NCBI GenBank assembly: GCA_016792625.1
Contig: JAEUKK010000073.1
Coordinates: 1 to 59,837 of the forward strand
Direction: 5' to 3'
Length of the DNA: 59,837 nucleotides
Origin: Deltaproteobacteria bacterium
Lineage (GTDB): Bacteria > Myxococcota_A > UBA796 > UBA2385
A program made the position numbers and the translations under genes. This document shows positions 44,593 through 52,948 of the stretch, in pieces. Within the stretch, counting starts at the first letter, position 1, and each line of letters opens with the position of its first letter. The notes beneath the pieces are model-generated. The model had not been told where the DNA came from. It saw only the letters and a list, made by a program, of their open reading frames with translations, and did not search any database.

Positions 44593-47309
44593 CGGGGCAC
44601 CACCCGCACCAGGGTGAAGGCCGCGGGGTCGTAGAAGCGGGTGATGAAAGCGTTGAGCTGGTCGAGGTTCAGGCGCTCGACCTCGGCGGCGAGCAGCTCG
44701 CGGTGGTTGAGCGGCAGGCCCTTGGCCCGGGCGGCGAGCGCGGCCTCGAGGCGCTGACCCGGCGACTGGGCGCTGAGCCGACCGCCGCCCACAAAGGCGG
44801 CGATGGCGTCGCTCAGCTCTTCTTGGGTGGCGCCCTTGGCGTGGAAGCTGGCCAGCGCGGCCCGCACCCGCTCTTCGGTCGGCGCGGCGCCCTCGGCCCG
44901 CGTGTAGGTGGTGAGCTGGAAGGTCTCGGGCAAAGGCGCCTGCGCGCCCCTCGCCGCGGCCCCATAGGTCTGACCCCCCTCGTGGCGCAGGGCGACGTTG
45001 AGCCGCGAGTAGAAGTGCCCGCCGAGGATGAAGCTGCTGATCGCCAAGGCGGCGCTGTCGGGGTGGCCGGTGGGCAGGCCCTCGCGGGCCATCGCGAGGT
45101 AGACCTGGGTGAGGTTGCCCATCTCGACGTCGATGTCGCCGGTACGGGCCAGCAGCGGCAGGGGTGCCGGGTTGAGGTTGGCCGGCGCGGCGCCGGCGGC
45201 GGGCAGCAGGCGGGTGGCCAGGGCCTCGGCCTCGGCCCGGCTGAGGTCACCGGCGAGGCCGATCGTGCGGCCGGGCAAGCGCAAAGCGACGTCGCGGGCG
45301 GCGATCAGGCGCGCGCTGTCGCGCGAGGGCGCGGGCGGGGTGTCGGTGTCGACCCGCCGGGGGTCACCCGGGGCGAAGAAGAGCGCGTCGATGGCCGCGG
45401 CTTGGCGGAAGCCAGGGTCCTTCTTGCGCGTGGCGATGTCGATGGTGCGCTCTTGGGAGAGGCGGCGCAGCGCGCCCTTCTCGATCTCTTTATTCGCGAA
45501 GATGTCGTGCAGCAGGGCCACGCTGGCGTCGAGGTCCGACCGCAGGCAGCGCAGGGTCAGGGTGCTGCGCAGGGCGCTGACCTCGAGCTGCAGGCTGGCG
45601 CCGAGCGCGTCAGCCCGGGCGCGCAGGGCGCCGTCGGGGTCGTGGTGCTGGAGCGTCCAGGCCGCCTCGAGCCGCTCGGACTGGGCCCAGGGGCTCTGCT
45701 CGCCGACCGGCAGCTGGATGACCAGCTCGACGAGGGGGGAGCGGTGGTCCTCGATGAAGACGACGTCAGTGACGTCATCTGCGCGCCAGGTCTCGGGCGG
45801 CGCGGGTCGGAAGGGCGCCGGCGGGGCGGCGGCGGGCAGGGTCGTGACCGGGCGCTTGGGCTTGCTCGGGCCCTCGGCGGCGGCGGCCACCGGGCCCTCG
45901 GCGATCTCGGCGGCTGGCCCCCGGCGGACCCAGGCGGCCATGGCCTGCTCTTGGGCGCGGGTGCGGGCCCAGAGCGCCTGGACCTGCTCGAGGGTGACCG
46001 CGTCGAGGGCAGCGGCCCCGTCGTCGATCCCGAGGCGCACGTCGCCGCGCCAGCTCTGGGCCTCGCCGAGCTTCTGCGCGCGATCTTCGGCGAAGGTGCC
46101 GGCCCGCAGGCGCTCTTGCAGCAGGCGGCGCCGGGCGGTGTCGAGGCGCTCTTGGCTGAGCACCGCCGGCGCGCCCAGGGTGTCGATGGCGGCGTCGAGG
46201 CGCGAGAAGGCCTTGCGCTCGCCGATCCAGGGCAGGTGCACGCTGGCGAAGGCGAGCAGGCTGCCCGCCTTGAGGTTGCCAGGCACGGTGATGGCCTCGA
46301 GCGCGCCCTTCTGCTCCTCGACCAGCAGGCGGCGGAGGGGCGGGGCCTCGCCGCCGGCCAACATCTCGCTGAGCAGCTGCCAGGCCGGCCAGTCGGGGGA
46401 GGAGAGGTCGGGCCCCCAGAAGACCCGGGCGGCGATCTTGACCGGAGGGAGGTCTTCGCGCAGCTCGACCCGGTCGGGGAAGGCCCAGGTGGACAGCGGC
46501 GGCACGACCGGAGGGGTCAGGGCCTGCTTCTGAATGCCGCCGAACAGGCGCTCAACCTCGGCGATCTTCGCGGGACCATCGACCGGGCCGACGATCACGA
46601 GGTGCAGGTTCTGCGGCGCGTAGTAGCCGGCGTAGAACTTCTGCACGAGGGTCAGGTCGGCGTTGGCGATCGCCGCGCGGGTGCCCACCGGGCTGTGACC
46701 ATAGGGGTGGGCGCCGAAGATGGCCTGGAGCGCCGGGCCGAGCAGGCGCGAGGCCGGCTCGTTCTCGGTGCGCAGGCGCAGCTCTTCGGTGACGATGCGC
46801 TGCTCGTTGCGCAGGTTCTCGGGGTCAAGGATGAGGTGCTGCAGGCGGTCGGCCTCAAACTCGAGCACGCCGCTGTGGCCCTCGGGCGCGATGAGGCTGA
46901 TGTAGACGGTGTTGTCGAAGGACGTGTAGGCGTTCTCGCTGCCGCCCAGCCGCGTATGAAAGCGGGAGTAGGCCTCGCCCGGCCAGGTCTTGGTCTCGCC
47001 GAACATCAGGTGCTCAAAAAGGTGCGCGAAGCCCAGCTCTTGCGGGGCCTCGTGGGCCGAGCCGACCTCGACCCAGGTCTGGGTGGCGACCAGCGGCATG
47101 TCGGGATCGCTCCAGACGCTGACCCGCAGGCCATTGTCGAGCACCTTGCTGATCAGCCCACGGGCAGGCGGCGCGGGCGGCGCGGGCGGGGCCTCGGCCG
47201 GCGCGGGGGCGGCCTCGGGCGCCGCGGCGGCGGAGGGGGAGCTGGGCGCCTCGGCGGCGGCGGCGGCGCTCCACAGCGGGGCGAGCAGGAGGAGGAGGCG
47301 GGCGTGCAT
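44589..47309 (-). CDS. M16 family zinc metallopeptidase (insulinase-like, two-domain)
   Basis: A 906-residue exported protease. A signal and Pro/Ala-rich stretch (1-48) lead into an M16 N-domain with HLFEH (His96, Glu99, His100), the inverted zinc motif, and the distal Glu in RIVTEELRLRTENE; the catalytic site is therefore intact. The second half (about 510-900) repeats the M16 fold without HxxEH, as in pitrilysin-type and MPP-like enzymes. A Pro/Ala linker (about 490-510) joins the halves. It probably degrades peptides in the periplasm or at the surface. GGAGCCTCG precedes the ATG. It is coupled by GTGA to the downstream lipoprotein gene and divergent from the epimerase gene. Confidence 0.93.
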   Translation of the reverse strand: MHARLLLLLAPLWSAAAAAEAPSSPSAAAAPEAAPAPAEAPPAPPAPPARGLISKVLDNGLRVSVWSDPDMPLVATQTWVEVGSAHEAPQELGFAHLFEHLMFGETKTWPGEAYSRFHTRLGGSENAYTSFDNTVYISLIAPEGHSGVLEFEADRLQHLILDPENLRNEQRIVTEELRLRTENEPASRLLGPALQAIFGAHPYGHSPVGTRAAIANADLTLVQKFYAGYYAPQNLHLVIVGPVDGPAKIAEVERLFGGIQKQALTPPVVPPLSTWAFPDRVELREDLPPVKIAARVFWGPDLSSPDWPAWQLLSEMLAGGEAPPLRRLLVEEQKGALEAITVPGNLKAGSLLAFASVHLPWIGERKAFSRLDAAIDTLGAPAVLSQERLDTARRRLLQERLRAGTFAEDRAQKLGEAQSWRGDVRLGIDDGAAALDAVTLEQVQALWARTRAQEQAMAAWVRRGPAAEIAEGPVAAAAEGPSKPKRPVTTLPAAAPPAPFRPAPPETWRADDVTDVVFIEDHRSPLVELVIQLPVGEQSPWAQSERLEAAWTLQHHDPDGALRARADALGASLQLEVSALRSTLTLRCLRSDLDASVALLHDIFANKEIEKGALRRLSQERTIDIATRKKDPGFRQAAAIDALFFAPGDPRRVDTDTPPAPSRDSARLIAARDVALRLPGRTIGLAGDLSRAEAEALATRLLPAAGAAPANLNPAPLPLLARTGDIDVEMGNLTQVYLAMAREGLPTGHPDSAALAISSFILGGHFYSRLNVALRHEGGQTYGAAARGAQAPLPETFQLTTYTRAEGAAPTEERVRAALASFHAKGATQEELSDAIAAFVGGGRLSAQSPGQRLEAALAARAKGLPLNHRELLAAEVERLNLDQLNAFITRFYDPAAFTLVRVVPR

Positions 47310-47380
47310 CGAGGCTCCGGGGGCGGGGAGTGGGCGCAGCGGCGCGCCCTGCCCTATGCTCCCGCCCCGCTGGAGGCCGG

Positions 47381-48343
47381 ATGCCTGCGCCCGATGCGCC
47401 CGATGCGCCCGATGCGCCCGATGCGCCCGATGTGCCCGATGTGCCTGCCCGCTGGGTGATCACCGGCGCGGGCGGCTTTGTCGCCCGCCACCTTCTGCCG
47501 CTGCTGCCCGGCGCGGTCGCCCTTGTGCGCCCGGGCGGCGCGCGGCCCGCCCTTGACCTCGCGGCGGATGACCTGCTGGAGGTCGATCTGCTCGACGCGG
47601 ACGGGCTGCGCGCCGCCCTGCGCGGGCTGGCCCGGCGCGGGCCGCTCGCCGGCCTCGTGCACCTCGGTGGCGCGGCCAGCGGTGGCGCGGCGGGCCCGGC
47701 GGTGCACAGGGTCAACGTGGATGGCGCGCTGCACGCCGCAGACGCGCTCTGGGCGGCGGCGCCGGGCGCGGCCGTGCTGCAGCTGAGCACCGGCTATGTC
47801 TATGGCGAGCGCCAGGCGCCGGCCGACGAAGATGCCCCGCTGGAGCCCATCGGCGACTATGCGCGCAGCAAGGCCGCCGCCGAGCGGGCCTTGGTCGACC
47901 TCGCGCAAGGGCGCCGCCTGCTGCGATTGCGGGCCTTCAACCACGCGGGCCCGGGGCAGGGTTCTGGCTACGCGCTGCCGGACTGGGGCCGGGCGCTGGC
48001 CAGCGGGGCCACGCGCCTGCATACCGGCTGGCTGGGCGCGGTGCGCGACGTGGCGGACGTGCGCGAGCTGGCCGCCGGGATCGCCCTGCTGACCGCTGAT
48101 CCCAGCGGGTGGCCCCCGGTGCTCAACCTGTGCAGCGGCCAGGCCTGGACGATGCGGGCGCTGCTGGACCGCCTCGTGGCCCTGCGGGGCGGGCCCCCTC
48201 CGCACATCGACGAAGGGGAGGGGGGGCGTGGCGGCCTGCGCGCGAGCCGGGGCAGCCGGGCCCGCGCGGACCGCCTGGGCCTGCCGCGGCCGCGGCCGAT
48301 CAACCAGACCCTGGCCGATCTGCTGCGGGCGGGGGCCCGATGA
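47381..48343 (+). CDS. NAD-dependent sugar epimerase/dehydratase (RMD-like)
   Basis: A 320-residue short-chain dehydrogenase. After a Pro/Asp/Ala repeat of about 20 residues, WVITGAGGFVARHL gives the NAD(P) Gly-motif. The catalytic YARSK (Tyr/Lys) follows LSTGYVYGERQAPADEDAPLEP, and LRAFNHAGPGQGSGYALP matches GDP-4-keto-6-deoxymannose reductase (RMD)-type enzymes. It probably reduces or epimerises a nucleotide sugar for surface polysaccharide. TGGAGG precedes the ATG by 5 bases. The stop overlaps the acyltransferase ATG as ATGA. The repeat at the N-terminus is a 9-base minisatellite and may vary in length. Confidence 0.88.
   Translation: MPAPDAPDAPDAPDAPDVPDVPARWVITGAGGFVARHLLPLLPGAVALVRPGGARPALDLAADDLLEVDLLDADGLRAALRGLARRGPLAGLVHLGGAASGGAAGPAVHRVNVDGALHAADALWAAAPGAAVLQLSTGYVYGERQAPADEDAPLEPIGDYARSKAAAERALVDLAQGRRLLRLRAFNHAGPGQGSGYALPDWGRALASGATRLHTGWLGAVRDVADVRELAAGIALLTADPSGWPPVLNLCSGQAWTMRALLDRLVALRGGPPPHIDEGEGGRGGLRASRGSRARADRLGLPRPRPINQTLADLLRAGAR
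47393..47446 (+). repeat. In-frame 9-base minisatellite at epimerase N-terminus
   Basis: Six consecutive copies of GATGCGCCC (with GATGTG in the last two) encode (Asp-Ala/Val-Pro)6 directly after the start codon region. The repeat unit is a multiple of three, so copy-number change would alter length without a frameshift. Confidence 0.9.
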
Positions 48344-49035
48344 GCGGGCCGCCGGAGGGGGCGCCACCCCCGGGCTTGGGGCCGCCGCGCCCGCCCCGCC
48401 TGGGCCCGCCCCCGGTCGACCCGCGCCTGCGCCGGGCCTGGCACCAGCGGCGGCTCTCGTGGATGCCCTACCTGTTCCTGCGGCTGAAGCCGGCCGATCA
48501 AGCCTGGGTCTCGGCCTGGCAGGCCCGGGTACAGGCGCGGCTCTGCGCGCTCGAACGCGTGCGCTTCGGCCCGGGCTGTTTTGTGGCCCCCGAGGCGCGC
48601 ATCTTCGCCGAGCCGGGCCGCGAGGTGGTCTTCGGCGCGGGCTGCCTCGTCGGCGCGGGCGCCTTTGTGCACGGCCCGGCCACCTTCGGCGACCGGGTCA
48701 GCCTCAACCCGGGCGTGCACATCGACGGCGGCCGGGCCGGGGTGGTGATCGGGGAAGACACCCGGATCGCCGCCCAGGTGCGGATCTTCGCCTGGGACCA
48801 CGGGATCGGGCCCGACCGACCCGTGCGGGAGCAGCCGGTGCGCAGCCTGGGCGTGCAGATCGGCGCCGATGTCTGGCTCGGCGCGGGGGTCTGCGTCACC
48901 GATGGCGTGCAGATCGGTGATCACGCGGTGGTGGGCATGGGCGCGGTGGTCAGCCGCGACCTGCCCGGCTGGGCGGTGGCGGTGGGGGCGCCCGCCGCGG
49001 TGATCCGCGACCGGCGGGAGCGCCCCGCGCGCTGA
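48340..49035 (+). CDS. Left-handed beta-helix acyltransferase (acetyltransferase family)
   Basis: A 231-residue hexapeptide-repeat acyltransferase. Residues about 85-220 show the turns of a left-handed beta-helix: FGPGCFVAPEARIF, FGAGCLVGAGAFV, VVIGEDTRIAAQVRIFAWDH, VQIGADVWLGAGVCVTDGVQIGDHAVVGMGAVVSRDLP. The FAWDH loop resembles the acceptor-site loop of maltose/galactoside-type acetyltransferases. It would acetylate a sugar, consistent with the upstream epimerase. ATGA overlap couples the pair. The Pro-rich N-terminal 30 residues look disordered. The nucleotide donor and acceptor sugar are not identifiable. Confidence 0.9.
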   Translation: MSGPPEGAPPPGLGPPRPPRLGPPPVDPRLRRAWHQRRLSWMPYLFLRLKPADQAWVSAWQARVQARLCALERVRFGPGCFVAPEARIFAEPGREVVFGAGCLVGAGAFVHGPATFGDRVSLNPGVHIDGGRAGVVIGEDTRIAAQVRIFAWDHGIGPDRPVREQPVRSLGVQIGADVWLGAGVCVTDGVQIGDHAVVGMGAVVSRDLPGWAVAVGAPAAVIRDRRERPAR

Positions 49036-49097
49036 GCCGCGCGGCTGGCCCTTGCGGAGCGCCCCCCGCAGGGTGGATGGTGGGGCCGGAGGTGCCC

Positions 49098-50240
49098 GTG
49101 TCGATCGCCCCCGCCGCTGCCCCCTCCCGCGACCTGCTCCGCCCGTATCAGCAGCAGGTCGACACTCTGGCCGACGCGGCGACCGCGGGCCTGCGCCCCG
49201 ACCGCCCGCTGGGCCTGCTCGCCGCGGTCGAGGCCCGGGCCGCCGCCGGCCACCCCGGCGCGCGGGCCTTCTTCGACCAGACCCGCGACCACCCGGCCTG
49301 GGTCGATCTCGCCGCGCTCGAGCGCGGGCGGCGCCTCGTGGTCGAGCTGGGCAGCGAGCTGGCGCTGATCTTGATCACCGGTGGGCTCTTTGATGGCTAC
49401 GCCTCGCCCTCCTTGTCGACCCCGCTGCTGCGCACCGGGCGGCTGAGCGGCGACGCCGCCCGGCGGCTCTACGAGACCGGCCAGGTCGTGCACAACGCGC
49501 GGGCCCCGGGCGGGCTGCTGCCCGGGGGCATCGGCCAGCGCACCATCCTCGCGGTGCGGCTGCTGCACAGCGCGGTGCGGCAGGCCCTCGAGGCCCGCGG
49601 CTATGTGGGGCCCGACGGCGGTCGCGCCATCCACGTCCTCGACATGGCGCACACAGCGACGGCCTTTTCGCACAAGGCGCCCGCGCGCCTGCCCCAGCTC
49701 GGCGTGCAGCTGGCCGCAGAGGAGCGGGCCGACCTGCACCACTTCTGGCGGGTGGTCAACCACCTGCACGGCGTGCCGCTGGCCCTGCTGCCCGAGACGC
49801 CCGCCGAGACCGCCGCGCTGAGCGCTATCCTCGACGAGTGGCGCTTCGACCCGCGCTGGGAGGGCGGGGCCCTGCTCTGCCGGGCGGCCCTGCGCGATCT
49901 GAGCGGCCAGCCGCCCTTCTTCTTGCCCGAGGCGGCGATCGAGACCCTCACGGCCCGCTGCTTGGGTGACGAGCGTGCGGCTGCCTGGGGCCTACGCCGC
50001 GCTCCCACCTGGGATCACGCGCTGGACGCTGTTGCCGCGGCCGAGCAGGTGATCACCCCGGCCTGGCGGGCGGTGCCCGGCCTGCGCCTGGTCCGCGCCC
50101 GCCTCTCGGTCGGCCTTTTCGGGCGGAGCCTGCTGCGCGGCCTCGGCCCCGATCCTGCGGTCCGCGCCTTCGGCCCCATCGCCGGAGAGGAGGCACGTTT
50201 TGGACCGGGCCTCGAGGCCCGGGCGCGCGCCGCGGTCTGA
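49098..50240 (+). CDS. DUF2236/MpaB-like (latex-clearing-type) haem-binding oxygenase family protein
   Basis: A 380-residue protein of the MpaB/Lcp-related DUF2236 family. Blocks that fit are the conserved helix with GGLFDGYASPSLSTPLLRTG, ETGQVVHNARAPGGLLPGG, the RILAVRLLH-type helix and FWRVVNHLHGVPLALLPE, where His residues may coordinate haem, as in latex-clearing protein. Homologues oxidise polyisoprene or act in mycophenolic acid synthesis; most are uncharacterised. GTG 49098 is favoured over ATG 49077 because GGAGG (49088-49092) lies 5 bases before it, in the same GGAGGTGCCCGTG string as the ABC1 kinase. It starts 63 bases after the acyltransferase stop. Confidence 0.82.
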   Translation: MSIAPAAAPSRDLLRPYQQQVDTLADAATAGLRPDRPLGLLAAVEARAAAGHPGARAFFDQTRDHPAWVDLAALERGRRLVVELGSELALILITGGLFDGYASPSLSTPLLRTGRLSGDAARRLYETGQVVHNARAPGGLLPGGIGQRTILAVRLLHSAVRQALEARGYVGPDGGRAIHVLDMAHTATAFSHKAPARLPQLGVQLAAEERADLHHFWRVVNHLHGVPLALLPETPAETAALSAILDEWRFDPRWEGGALLCRAALRDLSGQPPFFLPEAAIETLTARCLGDERAAAWGLRRAPTWDHALDAVAAAEQVITPAWRAVPGLRLVRARLSVGLFGRSLLRGLGPDPAVRAFGPIAGEEARFGPGLEARARAAV

Positions 50241-50405
50241 GCGGGGAGGGCCCGGCGCGCTGCGCGCCGATGGCCACGCGCGGGTGGGGCGGGCCTGTCC
50301 GCGAAGATGACGCGGAGGTGGTCGCCTTCGCGCCGCGGCGGGCGTCGCAGACCGCCGCGGGGCAGACTGAGGCGCCGCCGGCCCAGACCGGCCCACGGAG
50401 GCGAT

Positions 50406-51980
50406 GTGTCGACGCGCGCGGATATCGAGAAGGACCTGACCGAGGGCACTGTGGAGGAGGGCGCCGTGGCAGCGGGCCCGGCCGCTGCCACCTCTGCGGA
50501 GGAGGCCCCCGCGACCGACCCGCAGGCCGAGGCCGAGGCCGCCGACGCGGGCGCAGACCCGGCCGCGCTGCGCGCCGAGGCGCTGGAGCTGGCCCAAGAG
50601 GCCGCCGCCGACAATGACGTGGCCGCCGCCATTTACCACATCGACGTGGCCCTGGGCACCTTCGGGGCGAGCCCGGCTGCCGAGGGCGAGGACGCGGACG
50701 AGGCGGAGGCCGAAGACGCCCTGCTGCGCGCGGTCCTGCTGCGGGAGCGGGCCCAGCTGCACGTGTGGATGAACAGCGAAGAGGCCGAGGGCGCCATCGA
50801 GGCCGCCCGCGCCGCCCTCGACGCCCTGCGGCTCAGCGAGGCCGACCGGTCGACGCTCACCGCCCAGCTCGCGCTGGTCGTGGCCTGGGCCCGGGCGACC
50901 ACCGGCGACCCCGAGGGTGGGCTCGACGAGGCGATCGCCGCCGCCGAGCTGCTGTGGGAGGCCGGCCACCCCGCCGTGGTCGACGCCGCGCTGGTGCGTG
51001 GCCTGCTCGGCAAGTTCGCCCGCGGCCCCGAGACCGCCACCCTCGAGGGCGTCGAGGGCCTGCCGGTCGAGCTGGTCGACACCCTCGTCGAGCGGGTGGC
51101 CTTGCTCATCGAGCACACCGACCCGCGGCTGGCCTTGGCCCTGCTGCTCGAGCTGCACGAGCGCCTGCTTCGTTTGGAGGAGCCCGAGGGCCCCCTGGCG
51201 CCGGGCCCCCGCGGCGACGCGCCCGCGCCGACCCTGCGCAGCGAGCAGGTCGCGGCCTTGATTGGCCAGCACGCCATCCTCGCCGCTGAGGGCGAGGTCG
51301 CGGTCGACGCCGCCGGCTGGGCCCACCGCCAGCGCCTCGCCGCGGGCGACGCCGCCGGGGCCATCGGCGCCCGCCTCGCCTGGGGTGAGCTGGCCCTGCG
51401 CGCCGGCCGGGGCGACGAGGCCCTCGACCAGCTGCGCCAAGCCCTCGCCGAGGTCGAGCGGGGCGAGGGCGTCGACCCCGAGCAGCTGCCCGGCCTGCGC
51501 CTCGCCGCGCTGTGGGCGATCGCCGAGGCCCACGCCTTCCTCGGCCGCCACGAGGGGGCGGCCACCGCCTACGCCGCCGCGGTGGCCGCCGCGGCCGCGC
51601 CGGGGGTCGACCCCGATCAGGCGGTGGCGGTCGGCCTCGACCAAGCCCTGCACCTCGCTGCGGGCGGCCAAGCCGAGGCGGCCCTCGCCGGCGCCCGGTC
51701 GGCGCTCGAAGCCGCCGCCGAGGGCAGCCCCGAAGCCCAAGTCGCCCAGCAGATCCTCGACAACGACGCCTTCATCGACCCGATCAGCGGCGAGAGCGAC
51801 CGCATGGGCCTGCTCGGCGCGCGCCTGCGCCTGCGCGCCCCGGCGGGCCTCATTGACGGCGTAACCGCCGACGAGAGCGGCGCCGTCGAGGTTATTTTCG
51901 CGCGCTGGCCGACCACCGGCGATGCTGGGCGGGCCAGGCTTCTTGTTGAGGCGGGTCTGCGGACCCTGGCCTTAGGCTAA
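50406..51980 (+). CDS. Alpha-helical repeat (TPR-like) protein, unknown
   Basis: A 524-residue acidic, Ala/Leu/Glu-rich protein. After an acidic Ala-rich N-terminus (1-55), helical pairs such as RAVLLRERAQLHVW, AIEAARAALDAL and RALARLLL-type segments repeat through to about 470, consistent with a tetratricopeptide-like solenoid. A C-terminal module of about 60 residues (residues about 460-524) ends the protein with ARLRLRAPAGLIDGVTAD. No cysteines, membrane helices or catalytic motifs are evident. Such proteins are scaffolds or ankyrin/TPR-like binders. GTG 50406 follows CGGAGG by 5 bases. The gene is followed by a 968-base gene-free region. Confidence 0.78.
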   Translation: MSTRADIEKDLTEGTVEEGAVAAGPAAATSAEEAPATDPQAEAEAADAGADPAALRAEALELAQEAAADNDVAAAIYHIDVALGTFGASPAAEGEDADEAEAEDALLRAVLLRERAQLHVWMNSEEAEGAIEAARAALDALRLSEADRSTLTAQLALVVAWARATTGDPEGGLDEAIAAAELLWEAGHPAVVDAALVRGLLGKFARGPETATLEGVEGLPVELVDTLVERVALLIEHTDPRLALALLLELHERLLRLEEPEGPLAPGPRGDAPAPTLRSEQVAALIGQHAILAAEGEVAVDAAGWAHRQRLAAGDAAGAIGARLAWGELALRAGRGDEALDQLRQALAEVERGEGVDPEQLPGLRLAALWAIAEAHAFLGRHEGAATAYAAAVAAAAAPGVDPDQAVAVGLDQALHLAAGGQAEAALAGARSALEAAAEGSPEAQVAQQILDNDAFIDPISGESDRMGLLGARLRLRAPAGLIDGVTADESGAVEVIFARWPTTGDAGRARLLVEAGLRTLALG

Positions 51981-52103
51981 CGCCGATTTCTTGTTGATTT
52001 TGCTGGTGTTTTGCGCCAACCGGACGCTGTTGTTTCGTGAGTGCCGGGGGCGGCCCTGTAGCCCACGGCGTGGGTTGCGCGGCCCGGCCGTAGTCGATTC
52101 GGG

Positions 52104-52304
52104 AATGCCGGGGGCGGTCCCCGCCCCCAGGCCCCCTGGGCCAGGGGCCTCCGCGGCCCCTGGCAACCCCCGCCAAGGGGGGCCGCGCGCCGCCATTGCG
52201 CGGCGATGCGCCGCGCAGCGGCACGCAAAGGCCCCCCTTTGGATACCCCCCGGGGAGCGGCGCGTTTTGGGGCCATCGCAGGCGATGAGGGAGTCGCCGC
52301 GAAG
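52104..52304 (+). repeat. Dispersed structured repeat, copy B
   Basis: A divergent copy of the element at 1-171, carrying GCGATGAGGGAGTCGCCGCGAAG at 52282-52304, the GCGTTTTGGGG motif and a CCAAGGGG / GGCCCCTTGG-type palindrome. It runs in the opposite direction to copy C, about 190 bases apart. Confidence 0.72.
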
Positions 52305-52350
52305 ACCTCAGCTTCTTCCGCCCAGTCGATAGGCGCCATCTCGACATCCT

Positions 52351-52395
52351 TCGGCACCATCCGGCATCATCCGGCATCATCCGGCATCATCCGGC
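52351..52395 (+). repeat. 10-base tandem repeat array
   Basis: Three exact copies of CCGGCATCAT (52361, 52371, 52381), preceded by a variant TCGGCACCAT and followed by a partial CCGGC. It sits between repeat copies B and C. Confidence 0.9.
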
Positions 52396-52493
52396 GATTT
52401 GCCCGCAGCAGCCCAGCCCTCCGCGGCGACCACTTCCTCGCTCACCGAGGCCCCCGCCCGCGCCGAGACCTCATCGCCCACATCAGCCCGGGC

Positions 52494-52698
52494 CTTCGCG
52501 GCGACCCCTTCGTCGCTCACCAGAGCGCCGGTCCGCGCCGAGCCCGGGGGGTTTCCAAAGGGGGGCCTTTGCGGGCTGGCGCGCGGCGCTGCCATGCGCC
52601 GCGCGAAGCCTGCCCGCTGGCCCCCCTTGGCGGGGGATCCAAGGGGCCGCGGAGGCCCCTTGGCCTGGGGGTCTGGGGGCGGGGACCGCCCCCGGCAT
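52494..52698 (-). repeat. Dispersed structured repeat, copy C
   Basis: Read as the reverse complement, this is about 90% identical by eye to bases 1-125 (copy A). It contains CCAAGGGGCC...GGCCCCTTGG and CCAAGGGGGGCC...GGCCCCCCTTTGG palindromes. Further inside it repeats a degenerate unit (GCGAYGA..GGTCGCCGCGAAG type), which in one frame gives DEGVAAK/SEEVVAAE-like peptides. Confidence 0.78.
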
Positions 52699-52815
52699 CA
52701 ATGGAGTCGCAGCATCCAACCGCGCGACCCACTCTAAAAGGGGAAACCCCCCGCGGGAGCGCCCAGGACCGCCCCCGGCATCAAGGAAGCCGCAGCATCC
52801 ACCTGCGCGACCCAC
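52685..52815 (+). repeat. Direct repeat pair of about 48 bases
   Basis: ACCGCCCCCGGCATCAATGG... at 52685-52732 recurs with a few changes at 52768-52815 (ACCGCCCCCGGCATCAAGGA...). The first copy overlaps the end of repeat copy C, so the pair probably marks element boundaries or duplicated insertion flanks. Confidence 0.7.
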
Positions 52816-52891
52816 CCCGAAAAACCGGGAAAACGAAGGACCATGGACGAAATGGCCCAGAGCGGCCAACCCGAAGCGGCACAACCCCTTC

Positions 52892-52941
52892 AAAAAAGAA
52901 GAAAACGCCCGGGGGGCGTTGCGGGGGGCAGCGCCCCCCGC
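52892..52941 (-). terminator. Intrinsic terminator of the MopE-like giant gene
   Basis: On the minus strand, a 9-base-pair perfect stem (52921-52929 with 52933-52941, loop 3) is followed by a second short hairpin (52904-52920) and a T-rich tail corresponding to plus-strand A-tract 52892-52905. It begins 8 bases beyond the stop codon of the gene at 52949-56548. Confidence 0.8.
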
Positions 52942-52948
52942 CCCCCGT

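Larger units (their letters stand above)
51981..52948. other. Gene-free region with dispersed repeats
   Basis: Open frames here (for example on the plus strand from 52206 and on the minus strand from 52380) are repeat-derived and lack family features, start signals or codon bias. The region holds repeat copies B and C in opposite orientation, a 10-base tandem array, a 48-base direct repeat pair and the terminator of the downstream minus-strand gene. It begins with a T-rich stretch after the TPR-like gene that lacks a clear stem. Confidence 0.75.
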
